Shown here one piece after another: positions 45,472 through 57,319 of a stretch of 64,000 nt of DNA. Each line of letters begins with the position of its first letter. Within the stretch, counting starts at the first letter, position 1. The notes under the pieces are model-generated. The model ran no database searches and was not told the DNA's origin. It saw only the letters and a program-made list of their open reading frames with translations. The DNA is from Ramlibacter monticola (GTDB lineage: Bacteria; Pseudomonadota; Gammaproteobacteria; Burkholderiales; Burkholderiaceae_C), in assembly GCF_016722785.1 (NCBI RefSeq), contig NZ_JAEQNE010000009.1:1-64000 (forward strand). Direction: 5' to 3'. Both the position numbers and the translations under genes were made by a program.

Positions 45472-45881
45472 TTCGGATCTACGACGATCTTGCGAAAGCT
45501 GGTGTAGTGGTCAGCGGTGTAATAACAGGCGTGCGGCTCCCGGGCAGGACCTCCGCACACGATGCGCCGGGCCCCCCGGTCGCGTGAGCCCGGCGTCTTC
45601 ACGGTGTATTCGCGGTAATACCCGCGCTTCTCCGCCGGCAGCAATCGCTCCCGGTTTCCGAACACCGTGCCATCCTTGTCGTAGGGGAACGGACCGCCTT
45701 GGCGGATCAGTTCGTACGTCTCCAGTCCCTGCCGAGGCAGCTCGGTGACATGCACCGTGGCCGCCGCTGCCGGGGCGTTCCCGTCCTTCCAGCTCCAGGC
45801 CTGCGCCTGGGAAAACCCGGTAAGCGCGACGGCCAGAAGACAGCTGGTGAGCGCCAACTTGGCTGCCGCGAATCGGGTCAT
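45468..45881 (-). CDS. secreted barnase/N1-T1-type ribonuclease
   Basis: 137 residues from the ATG at 45881 (MTRFAAAKLALTSCLLAVAL), with AAGG upstream; a longer frame to 45950 adds no signal. A signal peptide (1-28) precedes a small microbial RNase domain: LIRQGGPFPYDKDGTVFGNRE (about 58-78), YYREYTVKTPGSRDRGARRIV (catalytic Glu near 92, Arg near 107) and CYYTADHYTSFRKI with the catalytic His near 129. Exported and paired with a barstar-like inhibitor; likely nutrient RNA scavenging or competition. Confidence 0.9.
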   Translation of the reverse strand: MTRFAAAKLALTSCLLAVALTGFSQAQAWSWKDGNAPAAAATVHVTELPRQGLETYELIRQGGPFPYDKDGTVFGNRERLLPAEKRGYYREYTVKTPGSRDRGARRIVCGGPAREPHACYYTADHYTSFRKIVVDPK

Positions 45882-45960
45882 GAACGGACCTTCTGGGGAG
45901 ATCTTCAAGGTACGCCAACCGGTACAGTTAAGTACCGGCCTACTATTCACTTCTTTCTCT

Positions 45961-46044
45961 CCGGGTTAACCCGGAACTTCAAGCCCGGTAGTTTGACGCA
46001 TGTGTCTCCCAAAAGCAAGCCGCTGCCCAAAAATTGGGCAGCGG
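45961..46044. terminator. palindrome and hairpin between malic enzyme and RNase gene
   Basis: Two perfect symmetries occupy this gap. CCGCTGCCCAA-AAA-TTGGGCAGCGG (46020-46044) is an 11-bp stem that lies just past the malic-enzyme stop on the minus strand and probably ends its transcript, though no U tract follows. CCGGGTTAACCCGG (45961-45974) is a 14-bp palindrome about 80 bp upstream of the RNase start and could be an operator. Confidence 0.55.
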
Positions 46045-46105
46045 GCAAGGCTTTTCGGCGTCGGGAGGCAGGCGCCAAAGTTAGCGCCTGCTGTCGGGTG
46101 AACCC

Positions 46106-48415
<2,310 letters not shown>

Positions 48416-48701
48416 GGAATCCAGTCTCCTGGTTGCGGGAACGGCCGGTCGGCGCCCGCGCTTGTTCGGACGAAAAGTTCGCGATTGTAATCCGCGTCGC
48501 CGGGAAAACCCTAGTACGGAGCTCTGCGTATCGGAACGCCTTCCATCGTACTGCCGTGGCGGCTGCCGCCGGTTCGACCTCGCATGGCGCTGTTGCGCAA
48601 GCTCAGCACGCGGTATGCGCAATCCGCATAGGCTCGCCGACGAGAAGGCAAAGAGCCGCCCGGACCCGGGCGTACAGTTCTTTCCCGCTGAGGAGTCCCC
48701 C

Positions 48702-51700
48702 ATGACCGTCACTACCGAAAACCAGCGCGAGGAACGGATCGCTGCCGTGCTCGCGCTGGCCGCCAGCCGACCTGGCCAAGCCGCAGCGCAACCCCTCAAT
48801 GGCTTCGGCCACGAGTACTTCCGCCAGGTCGACGTCGAGGACCTGGACGAGCGCACCCCGGAAGACCTGCTGGGCGCCTTGTTGTCGCACTGGCAGTTCG
48901 GGGCGCAGCGCCAGCCGGGCGCGCCGAAGGTGCGCGTCTTCAGCCCCTCGCCCGGCGAGGACGGCTGGGGTTCGCGCCACACCATCGTCGAGATCGTCAA
49001 CGACGACATGCCCTTCCTGGTCGATTCGGTCTCGATGGAGATCCATCGCCAGGGCCTCGCCCTCCACCTGCTGGTGCACCCGGTCTACGCGGTGCAGCGC
49101 GATGCCAAGGGCTCGCTGCAGTCGATCGCACCGCGGGCCAGCGCGCCGGAGCTGCCGCGTGAATCGTGGATGTACATCGAGGTGGACCGCCTGGTCGATG
49201 CGGAACAGCGCGCCAACCTGTGCCGCGGCATCGAGCGCGTGCTCGCGGACGTGCGCGCGGCGGTCAGCGACTGGAAGCCGATGCAGGAGCGCCTGCGCGA
49301 GGCCTCCGCCGAACTCGCCTCGCCGCCGGCCAACGTGAGCCCGGAGGAGGCCGCGGAGAGCCGCGCCTTCCTCGACTGGCTGGCGGACGGCCACTTCACC
49401 ATGCTGGGCTATCGCCAGCACGACCTGGTCGAGGAAGGCGAGGACCTGGCGCTGAAACTGGTGCCGGGCAGCGCGCTGGGCGTGCTGCGCGAAACCGCCG
49501 ACGCCGTGCCCTCCGCCAGCTTCGCGGCGCTGCCGCCGGCAGCGCGGGCGATGGCACGCACCCCCTCCCCGGTGCTGGTGGTGACCAAGGCCAACACCCG
49601 TTCCACCGTGCACCGCGACGGCTACACCGACTACCTGGGCGTGAAACGCTTCGATGCGCAGGGGCGGGTGCTCGGCGAGCACCGCTTCATCGGCCTGTTC
49701 ACCTCCACGATGTATTCGGCGCGCGTCTCCGAGACGCCGCTGCTGCGCCGCAAGGTGGAGGCGATCGCGCAGCGGGCCGGCTTCGCGCCGCAGGGCCACC
49801 TGGCCAAGGCGCTGCAGCACACTCTGGAGACCTTCCCGCGCGACGACCTGTTCCAGATCCCCGAGGACGAGCTCTACGACATCGTGCTGGGCATCCTGGC
49901 CGTGGGCGAGCGCCACCGCCTGCGCCTGTTCGCCTGGAAGGACCCATTCGGCCGCTTCGTCTCCTGCCTGGTGTTCGTGCCGCGCGAGGCCTTCTCGACG
50001 CAGCTGCGCCTGCGCTTCCAGCGCATCCTGCTGAAGGAACTGAACGGCAGCCACATCGACTTCGACGTGCTGCTCTCGGGCACGCAGCTGGCGCGCATCC
50101 ACTTCAACGTGCGCATCGCGCCCAAGCCGGTGCCGGCGTTCGACCGCAAGGACCTGGAGCGCAAGCTCGCCGCGGCCGCGCGCCGCTGGGACGACGAGCT
50201 GCGCGAGGCGCTGGTCGACGCGGAAGGCGAGGCCGCGGGGCTGGCGCTGGAGCGGCGCTGGGCCAGTGGCTTCCCGGTGGCGTACCGCGAGCAGGTGCCC
50301 GCGCGCGCCGCCGTCCACGACATCCGCAAGATCGCGGCGCTCACGCCGGAGGCGCCCTTCGCTCTCGCGCTGTACTGGCCGCTGGGAGCGGCGGAAGGCC
50401 GCATCGGCCTCAAGGTGTACCGCCTCGGCGCGCCGGTGATCCTGTCCGACAGCCTGCCCATGCTGGAACACATGGGCGTGCGCGTGCTCGCCGAGGACAA
50501 CCACCGCATCCAGGATGCCGACAACGCGCAGCCTGTCTGGCTGCACGACTTCGCGCTGCAGGCCCGGCCCAACGAGGAAATCGAGCAGCAGGCGCTGGCC
50601 CGCCTGTTCGAGGACGCGTTCGCGCGCGTGTTCCGGGGCGAAGTCGAGAACGACGACTTCAACCGGCTGGTGCTGCTGGCCGGGCTGTCGGCCGAAGAGG
50701 TCGTGGTGCTGCGCGCCTATGCCAAGTACCTCAAGCAGGTCGGCTTCGCCGCCTCGCAGGCGACCATCGCGTCGACGCTGGAGGCGCATCCGCGCATCGC
50801 GCGCATGCTGGTCTCGCTGTTCCGCCTGCGCTTCGATCCGCAGGCGCACGACGAGCAGGCGGCGGCCTCGCAGGTCAACGCCCTGAACCAGGCGCTGGAC
50901 AAGGTCAGCAACCTGTCGGAAGACCGGGTGCTGCGGCAGCTGGTGGCGCTGGTGCAGGCCACGCTGCGCACCAACTACTGGCGCACCGGTGTCGGCGCGA
51001 GCGGCGCGGCCGGCGCGCGCCGGCCCTTCCTCAGCTTCAAGTTCGATTCGCACAAGGTGCCGGGCCTGCCCGAGCCCCGTCCGCTGTACGAGATCTGGGT
51101 CTATTCGCCGCGCTTCGAGGGCATCCACCTGCGCGGCGGCAAGGTCGCGCGCGGCGGCCTGCGCTGGTCCGACCGGCCGGACGACTTCCGCACCGAGGTG
51201 CTGGGCCTGGTCAAGGCGCAGATGGTGAAGAACACCGTGATCGTGCCCACCGGCTCCAAGGGCGGTTTCGTGCTGAAGAAGGCGCCGCCCGCCAGCGACC
51301 GCGAGGCCTTCATGAAGGAAGGCGTGGCCTGCTACCAGGAGTACCTGCGCGGCCTGCTGGACCTCACCGACAACCTGGTCGCCGGCAAGCCGGTGCCGCC
51401 GCCGCAGGTCGTGCGCATCGACGGCGAGGATCCCTACCTCGTGGTGGCCGCCGACAAGGGCACGGCCACCTTCTCGGACTACGCCAACGCGGTCAGCATC
51501 GAGTACGGCCACTGGCTGGGCGATGCCTTCGCCTCCGGCGGCAGCCAGGGCTACGACCACAAGGAGATGGGCATCACCGCCCGCGGCGCCTGGGAGAGCG
51601 TGAAGCGCCACTTCCGCGAACTGGGGCTCGACACGCAGTCCACCGACTTCACCGTGGTCGGCGTCGGCGACATGTCCGGCGACGTGTTCGGCAACGGCAT

Positions 51701-53516
51701 GCTGCTGTCGAAGCACATCCGGCTGGTGGCGGCCTTCGACCACCGCCACATCTTCATCGACCCGGACCCGCAGGCGGAATCCTCGTTCGCGGAACGCAAG
51801 CGCATGTTCGAGCTGCCGCGTTCCTCCTGGGCCGACTACGACACGAAGCTGATTTCCGAGGGTGGCGGCGTCTGGGCCCGCTCCGAGAAGTCGGTGGCGA
51901 TCTCGCCGCAGGCCCGGCGCGCGCTGGGCATCGAGGCCGAATCGCTGACCCCGGCGGAACTGATGACGGCGATCCTGAAGGCGCCCGTGGACCTCCTCTA
52001 CAACGGCGGCATCGGCACCTACGTGAAGGCCGCCAGCCAGGCGAATGCCGACGTGGGCGACCGCGCCAACGACGCCGTGCGCATCAACGGCGGCGAGCTG
52101 CGCTGCCGCGTCGTCGGCGAAGGCGGCAACCTGGGCTTCACCCAGCGCGGGCGCATCGAGGCGGCGCAGAAGGGCGTGAAGCTCTACACCGACGCGATCG
52201 ACAACTCCGCCGGTGTCGACACCTCGGACCACGAGGTCAACATCAAGATCCTGCTCGGGCTCGCGCAGGGCGACGGCGAGCTGACCGAGAAGCAGCGCAA
52301 CACGCTGATGCCGCAGATGACCGACGAGGTCGCGGCGCTGGTGCTGCGAGACAACTACTTCCAGAGCCAGGCGCTGTCGATCGGCGGCCGGCTGGCCAGG
52401 CGCCAGCTCGAGGACCAGGCCCGCTTCATCCGCTTCCTGGAGAAGAAGGGCGAGCTGAATCGCGCGATCGAATTCCTGCCGTCCGAGGAAGAGATCGCCG
52501 AGCGCGCGGCCAAGGGCCTGGGGCTCACCCACCCCGAGCGCGCGGTCCTGCTCGCCTACAGCAAGATGTGGCTGAACGACGAGCTGCTTGCTTCGGACCT
52601 GCCGGAGGACCCGTGGGTCGCCCGGGCGCTGGAGCGCTACTTCCCCGCGCTGCTGAAGGAGAAGTTCGGCGCCTGGATCCCGCGCCATCCGCTGCGCCGC
52701 GAGATCATCGCCACCCACGTCCTGAACAGCATGGTGAACCGCGTGGGGCCGACCTTCGTGCACCGGCAGGGCGAGATCACCGGCGCCACGCCGCCGCAGG
52801 TCGTGCGCGCCTACCTCGCCACCCGCGAGGTGTTCGGGCTGGTGGGCCTGTGGCAGCAGATCGAGGCGCTGGACAACCTGGTGCCCGACGAAGTGCAGGC
52901 CGACATGGTGATCACGCTGCGGGGCCTGCTCACGCGTTCCACCACCTGGTTCCTGCGCTCGCGCCGGCTGTTCGAGCCGACCGAGCAGCAGGTCGCGCGC
53001 TTCGCGCCGGCGGTGAAGGCGCTGCGCGGGCACATGGAAGGCGACGCGCCCGAGTCGGCGCGCGCCGCACGCTGGGTCGCGGCCGGGGTGCCGCGCGCGC
53101 TGGCCGTGCAGGTGGACAACGCCGAGGCGCTGTTCCACGCGCTGGACGTCGCCGAGATCGCCGAACAGAGCCACAAGCCGCTGGAGTTGACCGCGCAGGT
53201 GCACGCCGGCGTGGGCGAGCGCCTGGGCCTGGCGCGCATGCGGCAGCAGATCGAGCAGCTGCCGGCCGACACCTTCTGGCACGAGCTGGCCAAGGTGGCG
53301 CTGAGCGACGACCTCAACGATCTGCAACGCTCCATCGCCCGGCAGGCGTTCAGCCACGAGGACGGCGAGGCCGGCCAGGTGCTGGATCGCTGGGAGCAGG
53401 GCAACCGCCAGGCGCTGGAGCGGGCGCAGCGGCTGCTGCAGGAACTGCGAGACACGGGCACGGGCGACCTGGCGATGCTGTCGGTGGCCCTGAGGGAGCT
53501 GCGGAACCTGGTGTGA
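48702..53516 (+). CDS. large NAD-dependent glutamate dehydrogenase
   Basis: 1604-residue enzyme of the 180-kDa GDH class, which deaminates glutamate to 2-oxoglutarate. ATG at 48702 with GAGGAG at 48690-48695; the open frame extends to 48294 without support. The N-terminal half holds ACT/PAS-like regulatory segments; the catalytic core has GGKVARGGLRWSDRPDDFR (about 813-831) and the active-site lysine in PTGSKGGFVLKK (about 850-861), then the Rossmann fold with DMSGDVFGNGM near 989-999. Probably allosterically regulated. Confidence 0.95.
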   Translation: MTVTTENQREERIAAVLALAASRPGQAAAQPLNGFGHEYFRQVDVEDLDERTPEDLLGALLSHWQFGAQRQPGAPKVRVFSPSPGEDGWGSRHTIVEIVNDDMPFLVDSVSMEIHRQGLALHLLVHPVYAVQRDAKGSLQSIAPRASAPELPRESWMYIEVDRLVDAEQRANLCRGIERVLADVRAAVSDWKPMQERLREASAELASPPANVSPEEAAESRAFLDWLADGHFTMLGYRQHDLVEEGEDLALKLVPGSALGVLRETADAVPSASFAALPPAARAMARTPSPVLVVTKANTRSTVHRDGYTDYLGVKRFDAQGRVLGEHRFIGLFTSTMYSARVSETPLLRRKVEAIAQRAGFAPQGHLAKALQHTLETFPRDDLFQIPEDELYDIVLGILAVGERHRLRLFAWKDPFGRFVSCLVFVPREAFSTQLRLRFQRILLKELNGSHIDFDVLLSGTQLARIHFNVRIAPKPVPAFDRKDLERKLAAAARRWDDELREALVDAEGEAAGLALERRWASGFPVAYREQVPARAAVHDIRKIAALTPEAPFALALYWPLGAAEGRIGLKVYRLGAPVILSDSLPMLEHMGVRVLAEDNHRIQDADNAQPVWLHDFALQARPNEEIEQQALARLFEDAFARVFRGEVENDDFNRLVLLAGLSAEEVVVLRAYAKYLKQVGFAASQATIASTLEAHPRIARMLVSLFRLRFDPQAHDEQAAASQVNALNQALDKVSNLSEDRVLRQLVALVQATLRTNYWRTGVGASGAAGARRPFLSFKFDSHKVPGLPEPRPLYEIWVYSPRFEGIHLRGGKVARGGLRWSDRPDDFRTEVLGLVKAQMVKNTVIVPTGSKGGFVLKKAPPASDREAFMKEGVACYQEYLRGLLDLTDNLVAGKPVPPPQVVRIDGEDPYLVVAADKGTATFSDYANAVSIEYGHWLGDAFASGGSQGYDHKEMGITARGAWESVKRHFRELGLDTQSTDFTVVGVGDMSGDVFGNGMLLSKHIRLVAAFDHRHIFIDPDPQAESSFAERKRMFELPRSSWADYDTKLISEGGGVWARSEKSVAISPQARRALGIEAESLTPAELMTAILKAPVDLLYNGGIGTYVKAASQANADVGDRANDAVRINGGELRCRVVGEGGNLGFTQRGRIEAAQKGVKLYTDAIDNSAGVDTSDHEVNIKILLGLAQGDGELTEKQRNTLMPQMTDEVAALVLRDNYFQSQALSIGGRLARRQLEDQARFIRFLEKKGELNRAIEFLPSEEEIAERAAKGLGLTHPERAVLLAYSKMWLNDELLASDLPEDPWVARALERYFPALLKEKFGAWIPRHPLRREIIATHVLNSMVNRVGPTFVHRQGEITGATPPQVVRAYLATREVFGLVGLWQQIEALDNLVPDEVQADMVITLRGLLTRSTTWFLRSRRLFEPTEQQVARFAPAVKALRGHMEGDAPESARAARWVAAGVPRALAVQVDNAEALFHALDVAEIAEQSHKPLELTAQVHAGVGERLGLARMRQQIEQLPADTFWHELAKVALSDDLNDLQRSIARQAFSHEDGEAGQVLDRWEQGNRQALERAQRLLQELRDTGTGDLAMLSVALRELRNLV

Positions 53517-53526
53517 CGCGCGCCGC

Positions 53527-54888
53527 ATGACGACGCCGTCGCTGGTCGCGCTCGCCGCCCTGGCCGGCATCGCCGGCCTGCTCGTGCGCATGGGGCTGCG
53601 CAGGCCGCCCCCCGCCGCCGACCCGGGCGCCCAGCTCGCCCACGCGAAGACCAACGCCCTGCTGCTGCTGGGCGTCATGGGCTGCGCGCTGGTGCTGAGC
53701 GTGTCGCTGCCGCCCGGCCTGTTCGCCGACGCATTGCGCACGACGAGCGAGGCCGCGATCGTCGGCGGGCTGGCCGACTGGTTCGCCGTGTCGGCGCTGT
53801 TCCGGCCGCTGCCGGTGCCGGTGATCGGCCGCGACACCGACGTGATCGCGCGCAAGAAGGACGAGATCGGCGACAAGCTCGCCGCCTTCGTGCAGGAGAA
53901 GTTCCTCGATCCCGATTCGCTGGCGGCGTTGATCCGTCGGCACGACCTCGCCGCCGGCCTGGCGGACTGGCTGACGCAGGAGGAGAACACGCGCCGCCTG
54001 GGCGGCTTCCTCGTCAAGTGCGTGGCCGGCTCGCTGCACCTGGTGGAGGAGCAGCGCGTGCAGCAGCTGCTGAAGGACGCGAGCCGCACGCTGCTGGCGC
54101 GGGTGGACCTGTCGCGCGGCGCCGCCGAGGTGCTGGACACGCTGACGGAAGGCGGCCGGCACCAGCAGCTGCTGGACCAGGTGATCGCGACGCTGCTGCG
54201 GCTGCTGTCTTCGGCGCGCACGCGCGCCATGCTGGCCGACAAGATCATCGAGTGGCTGCGGACCGAGCACTACAAGAAGCAACTCGTGCTGCCGACCGAG
54301 TGGATCGGCGAGAAGGGCAGCGAGCTGATCGCGCGCGAGCTGGGACGCTATCTGGACGAGGTGCGCAACGATCCGGGCCACGGGCTGCGGGTCGTGTTCG
54401 ATGCGCAGGTGGCGCTGCTGATCGAGCGCCTGAAGGAGGACCCGGTGCTGCGGGCGCGCACCGAGGAGATCAAGGCCTGGCTGCTGAACGACGAGGACCT
54501 GGGGCGGTATGCCGCGCAGCTGTGGGGCACCTTCTCGCACTGGCTGCACCGCAGCGTGGAGGACGAGGACTCGGGGCTGCACCGTAACCTCATCGCCGCC
54601 GGCGGCTGGTTCGGCCGGGAACTGGCCGCCGATCCGGTGCTGCGCTCCACGCTCAACGTGCAGATCGAAACGGCTGCGCGCTCGGCCGCGCCCGAATTCT
54701 CGGCCTACCTCACCTCGCACATCCGCGACACCGTGCGCGCCTGGGATGCGCGCGAGATGGCCTCGCAGATCGAACTGAGCATCGGCCCGCAGCTGCAGAA
54801 GATCCGCATCAACGGCACCCTGGTGGGCGGCGCGATCGGGCTGGTGCTGTTCGCGGCGGGGGAAACGGTGCGCAGGCTGTCGTGGTGA
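53527..54888 (+). CDS. DUF445 membrane-associated protein
   Basis: 453 residues. A hydrophobic helix near 1-20, another at about 42-65, and GGLADWFAVSALFRPLPVPVIGRDTDVIARKKDEIGDKL (about 78-116), the DUF445 hallmark. A long helical region follows, and a final helix (LVGGAIGLVLFAAGETV) anchors the C-terminus. Function unknown. Begins 10 bp after gdh and may be co-transcribed. Confidence 0.88.
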   Translation: MTTPSLVALAALAGIAGLLVRMGLRRPPPAADPGAQLAHAKTNALLLLGVMGCALVLSVSLPPGLFADALRTTSEAAIVGGLADWFAVSALFRPLPVPVIGRDTDVIARKKDEIGDKLAAFVQEKFLDPDSLAALIRRHDLAAGLADWLTQEENTRRLGGFLVKCVAGSLHLVEEQRVQQLLKDASRTLLARVDLSRGAAEVLDTLTEGGRHQQLLDQVIATLLRLLSSARTRAMLADKIIEWLRTEHYKKQLVLPTEWIGEKGSELIARELGRYLDEVRNDPGHGLRVVFDAQVALLIERLKEDPVLRARTEEIKAWLLNDEDLGRYAAQLWGTFSHWLHRSVEDEDSGLHRNLIAAGGWFGRELAADPVLRSTLNVQIETAARSAAPEFSAYLTSHIRDTVRAWDAREMASQIELSIGPQLQKIRINGTLVGGAIGLVLFAAGETVRRLSW

Positions 54889-54959
54889 GGGCTTTTTCGC
54901 GCCACGATGCTCTCCGGCCGACCAGGGCCGGAAGGCACGCCCCTCGGTTCAGCGCGCCT

Positions 54960-55466
54960 TCAATGGAACTCGTGGGACGAGTAGGTGGTCGTGTCGTAGC
55001 GGCAGCCTGACGGCAAGGCATTGCGCACCGGCAGCCAGTCGGAGCCGCAAATCCAGTTCTTCACGGACTTGCCCAGGTCGTCGGGCGTGGTCATGGCCGT
55101 GATGCCGTCCGACTTGGCGGGAACGAGGTAGATGTAGCGGCCGTCCACCACGCGGTCCAGGTTGCTGATCGGAACCCGGACCACGCCGTCGGAGCTCGTC
55201 TGGACCGCGCCGGCGTAATAGCTCACCCCCACGCCCTCGCAGCCCCAGCGCCCCGCCGGCGGCGCGCTGTCCATGATCGTGTAGCTCTCGCCGATCATGT
55301 TCTTGCAGCCGCCGAGCGCCATCATCACCTCGCTGAGCTTGGCGCGCCGCGTGTAATCGCGCATCTGCGCGATCGCCACGGAGCTGAGGATCGCGAGGAT
55401 GCACGCCGTGATGATCAGCTCGATCACCGAGAAGCCCTGTTGTCTTTTGCGTCCCATACGTCCCAT
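54960..55466 (-). CDS. type IV pilin-like protein
   Basis: 168 residues from the ATG at 55466, with GAGG upstream. Class III signal: MGRMGRKRQQG then FSVIELIITACILAILSSVA, where cleavage after the Gly leaves an N-terminal Phe and Glu5 as in PilA. A C-terminal Cys pair (WICG... and PSGC, about 15 residues apart) would form the D-loop disulfide. A major or minor pilin. No pil assembly genes lie nearby. A sigma-54-like site is immediately upstream. Confidence 0.88.
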   Translation of the reverse strand: MGRMGRKRQQGFSVIELIITACILAILSSVAIAQMRDYTRRAKLSEVMMALGGCKNMIGESYTIMDSAPPAGRWGCEGVGVSYYAGAVQTSSDGVVRVPISNLDRVVDGRYIYLVPAKSDGITAMTTPDDLGKSVKNWICGSDWLPVRNALPSGCRYDTTTYSSHEFH

Positions 55467-55490
55467 GATTCTTCCTCGTTGGTAACGCAA

Positions 55491-55506
55491 AGCAACTTTC
55501 GTGCAC
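55491..55506 (-). promoter_or_regulatory. candidate sigma-54 promoter of the pilin gene
   Basis: On the minus strand GTGCACG-AAAG-TTGCT matches the -24/-12 consensus TGGCACG-N4-TTGCW at the GCACG and TTGCT parts but lacks the invariant GG (it reads GTG). The start of transcription would be about 12-15 nt before the Shine-Dalgarno region. pilA genes are commonly sigma-54 dependent, which is why the imperfect match is noted. Confidence 0.3.
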
Positions 55507-55626
55507 CGCAAAACCCGCGGATTTTTTCACGCCCCGCCGAGGTGGGTGACACGTTTTGACATTCCGGTCGTTCCGGGTTGACCAAGGCTGGCACAGCCGT
55601 ACGAAGGGGCAGACGTCAGTGAGGCC

Positions 55627-56850
55627 TCACCCCTTCACGCAAACGACCTGCTTCAGCGCGTGCACGACCTCCACCAGGTCCTGCTGCGCCTCCATGACCT
55701 TGTCGATGTCCTTGTAGGCCGCCGGCGTCTCGTCGATCACGTCCTTGTCCTTGCGGCATTCGACACCGGCGGTGGCGCGGCGGTGGTCCTCCAGCGTGAA
55801 GCGGCGCCTGGCGTCGCCGCGGCTCATCGCGCGGCCGGCCCCGTGCGAGCAGGACTGGAAGCTTTCCGGGTTGCCCTTGCCGCGCACGATGTAGCTGCGC
55901 GCGCCCATGCTGCCCGGGATGATTCCCAGTTCGCCCTTCTTCGCGCTCACCGCGCCCTTTCGCGTGACGTACACGTCCTGGCCGAAGTGGGTTTCCTTCT
56001 GCACGTAGTTGTGGTGGCAGTTCACCGCCTCGACGTGGGCCTGGAAGTTCTTGCGGACCACGGTCTTCGCGGCCTCGATCACGCGCCGCATCATCACCTC
56101 GCGATTGAGCCGCGCGAACTTCTGGGCCCAGCCCACCGCGCGCACGTAGTCGCCGAAGTAGCGCGAGCCTTCCTCGAAGTAGGCGAGGTCGCGGTCCGGC
56201 AGGTGCACGTCGTTGCGCATCGCATCCTGCCGGGCCAGCTCGATGAACATCGTGCCGATCGCGTTGCCCACCCCGCGCGAACCCGAGTGCAGCATGAACC
56301 AGACGAAGCCCTCCTCGTCCAGGCAGACCTCGACGAAGTGGTTGCCGCCGCCCAGGGTGCCCAGGTGCTTGTGGTGGTTGGTCTTCTCCAGCTTGGGATA
56401 GTCGCGGCACAGCTCCGTGAACTCGGGCTCCAGCTGGGCCCAGGCGGTGTCGACCGCTCCGGGCGTCTTCTGCCAGGCGCCCGGATCGCGCGCGCCCGGC
56501 GTGCGGCCGTGCGGCACCGCGCGCTCGATCACGGCGCGCAGGGGGCCAAGGTTGTCCGGCAGGTCTTCCGCCGTCAGCGTGGTCTTGCAGGCGATCATCC
56601 CGCAGCCGATGTCCACGCCGACGGCGGCGGGGATGATGGCGCGGAAGGTCGGGATCACCGAGCCGACGGTGGCGCCGATGCCGAAGTGCACGTCGGGCAT
56701 GGCGGCGATATGCCGGAACACGATCGGCAGCCGCGCCGCGTTCTGCAACTGGCGCTTCGCCTCGTCCTCCACCGGCACGCCGCGCGTCCACATCTTCACC
56801 GGCACGCCGCCGGGGGTGTCTTCCTGGAGATAGTTCGGTTCTTGTCGCAT
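55627..56850 (-). CDS. RtcB family RNA ligase
   Basis: Joins 2',3'-cyclic phosphate and 5'-OH RNA ends using GTP and Mn2+. 407 residues. Metal and nucleotide sites: AAMPDVHFGIGATVGS (near 52-67), GVDIGCGMIACKTTL (Cys near 82), GTLGGGNHFVEVCLDE (near 165-180), MLHSGSRGVG (near 187) and the C-terminal SHGAGRAMSR (near 335) holding the guanylylated His. No RtcA or RtcR neighbour. Short gap of 132 bp to the DUF2061 gene. Confidence 0.95.
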   Translation of the reverse strand: MRQEPNYLQEDTPGGVPVKMWTRGVPVEDEAKRQLQNAARLPIVFRHIAAMPDVHFGIGATVGSVIPTFRAIIPAAVGVDIGCGMIACKTTLTAEDLPDNLGPLRAVIERAVPHGRTPGARDPGAWQKTPGAVDTAWAQLEPEFTELCRDYPKLEKTNHHKHLGTLGGGNHFVEVCLDEEGFVWFMLHSGSRGVGNAIGTMFIELARQDAMRNDVHLPDRDLAYFEEGSRYFGDYVRAVGWAQKFARLNREVMMRRVIEAAKTVVRKNFQAHVEAVNCHHNYVQKETHFGQDVYVTRKGAVSAKKGELGIIPGSMGARSYIVRGKGNPESFQSCSHGAGRAMSRGDARRRFTLEDHRRATAGVECRKDKDVIDETPAAYKDIDKVMEAQQDLVEVVHALKQVVCVKG

Positions 56851-56982
56851 GCGGGCCGGGTACGACTCTCCCGAAACGCCTAAGTTCCGGGCATATGCCG
56901 TGCAGCACAGCCGTGATGAAGCGCACGCATGGGCCGGATGGACTTCATCAGGCAGCAGTTCATCGGTGTCACGAGGAGGCGT

Positions 56983-57231
56983 TCACGCCGGGACGCCGCT
57001 CGGGCCGGCCTGCGTGAGCAGGGTGCGCCGCTTCCCGACCCGCTCCCACGCCTTCTCGTGGAAGAAGAACGCCACCGCCTGCACCGTGGGCTCGACCAGG
57101 CTGAGCGTCAGCGCCATCCAGAGATTGCCGGTCACGACGTAGCCCACCACCGCGGCGACCGTGATGTGCATCACGTAGTAGCTCGCGGTCTTCTTCAGCG
57201 TTTCGAGGTTGGCTCTGGCGAAGTTGGCCAT
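56983..57231 (-). CDS. DUF2061 small membrane protein
   Basis: 82 residues from the ATG at 57231 with a perfect AAGGAG eight bases upstream; a longer frame to 57282 is unsupported. LKKTASYYVMHITVAAVVGYVVTG and LWMALTLSLVEPTVQAVAFFFHEKAWERV are the two helices and FHE(K/R)xW signature of DUF2061. Function unknown. Confidence 0.88.
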   Translation of the reverse strand: MANFARANLETLKKTASYYVMHITVAAVVGYVVTGNLWMALTLSLVEPTVQAVAFFFHEKAWERVGKRRTLLTQAGPSGVPA

Positions 57232-57319
57232 GGGGTGTTCTCCTTGCACTCCATGGTAGGGAGGCCGGGGCGAAGCGGCCAATTGATCGTCCCTAGCGCC
57301 GCGATAGGCGCCCGCCCCC

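Noticed and set aside
48603..54248. 1881-codon open frame antisense to the glutamate dehydrogenase gene
   Set aside because: High-GC codon bias leaves the opposite strand open; the translation is low-complexity, rich in Arg/His/Gln/Val, without motifs, while the plus strand carries clear GDH motifs.
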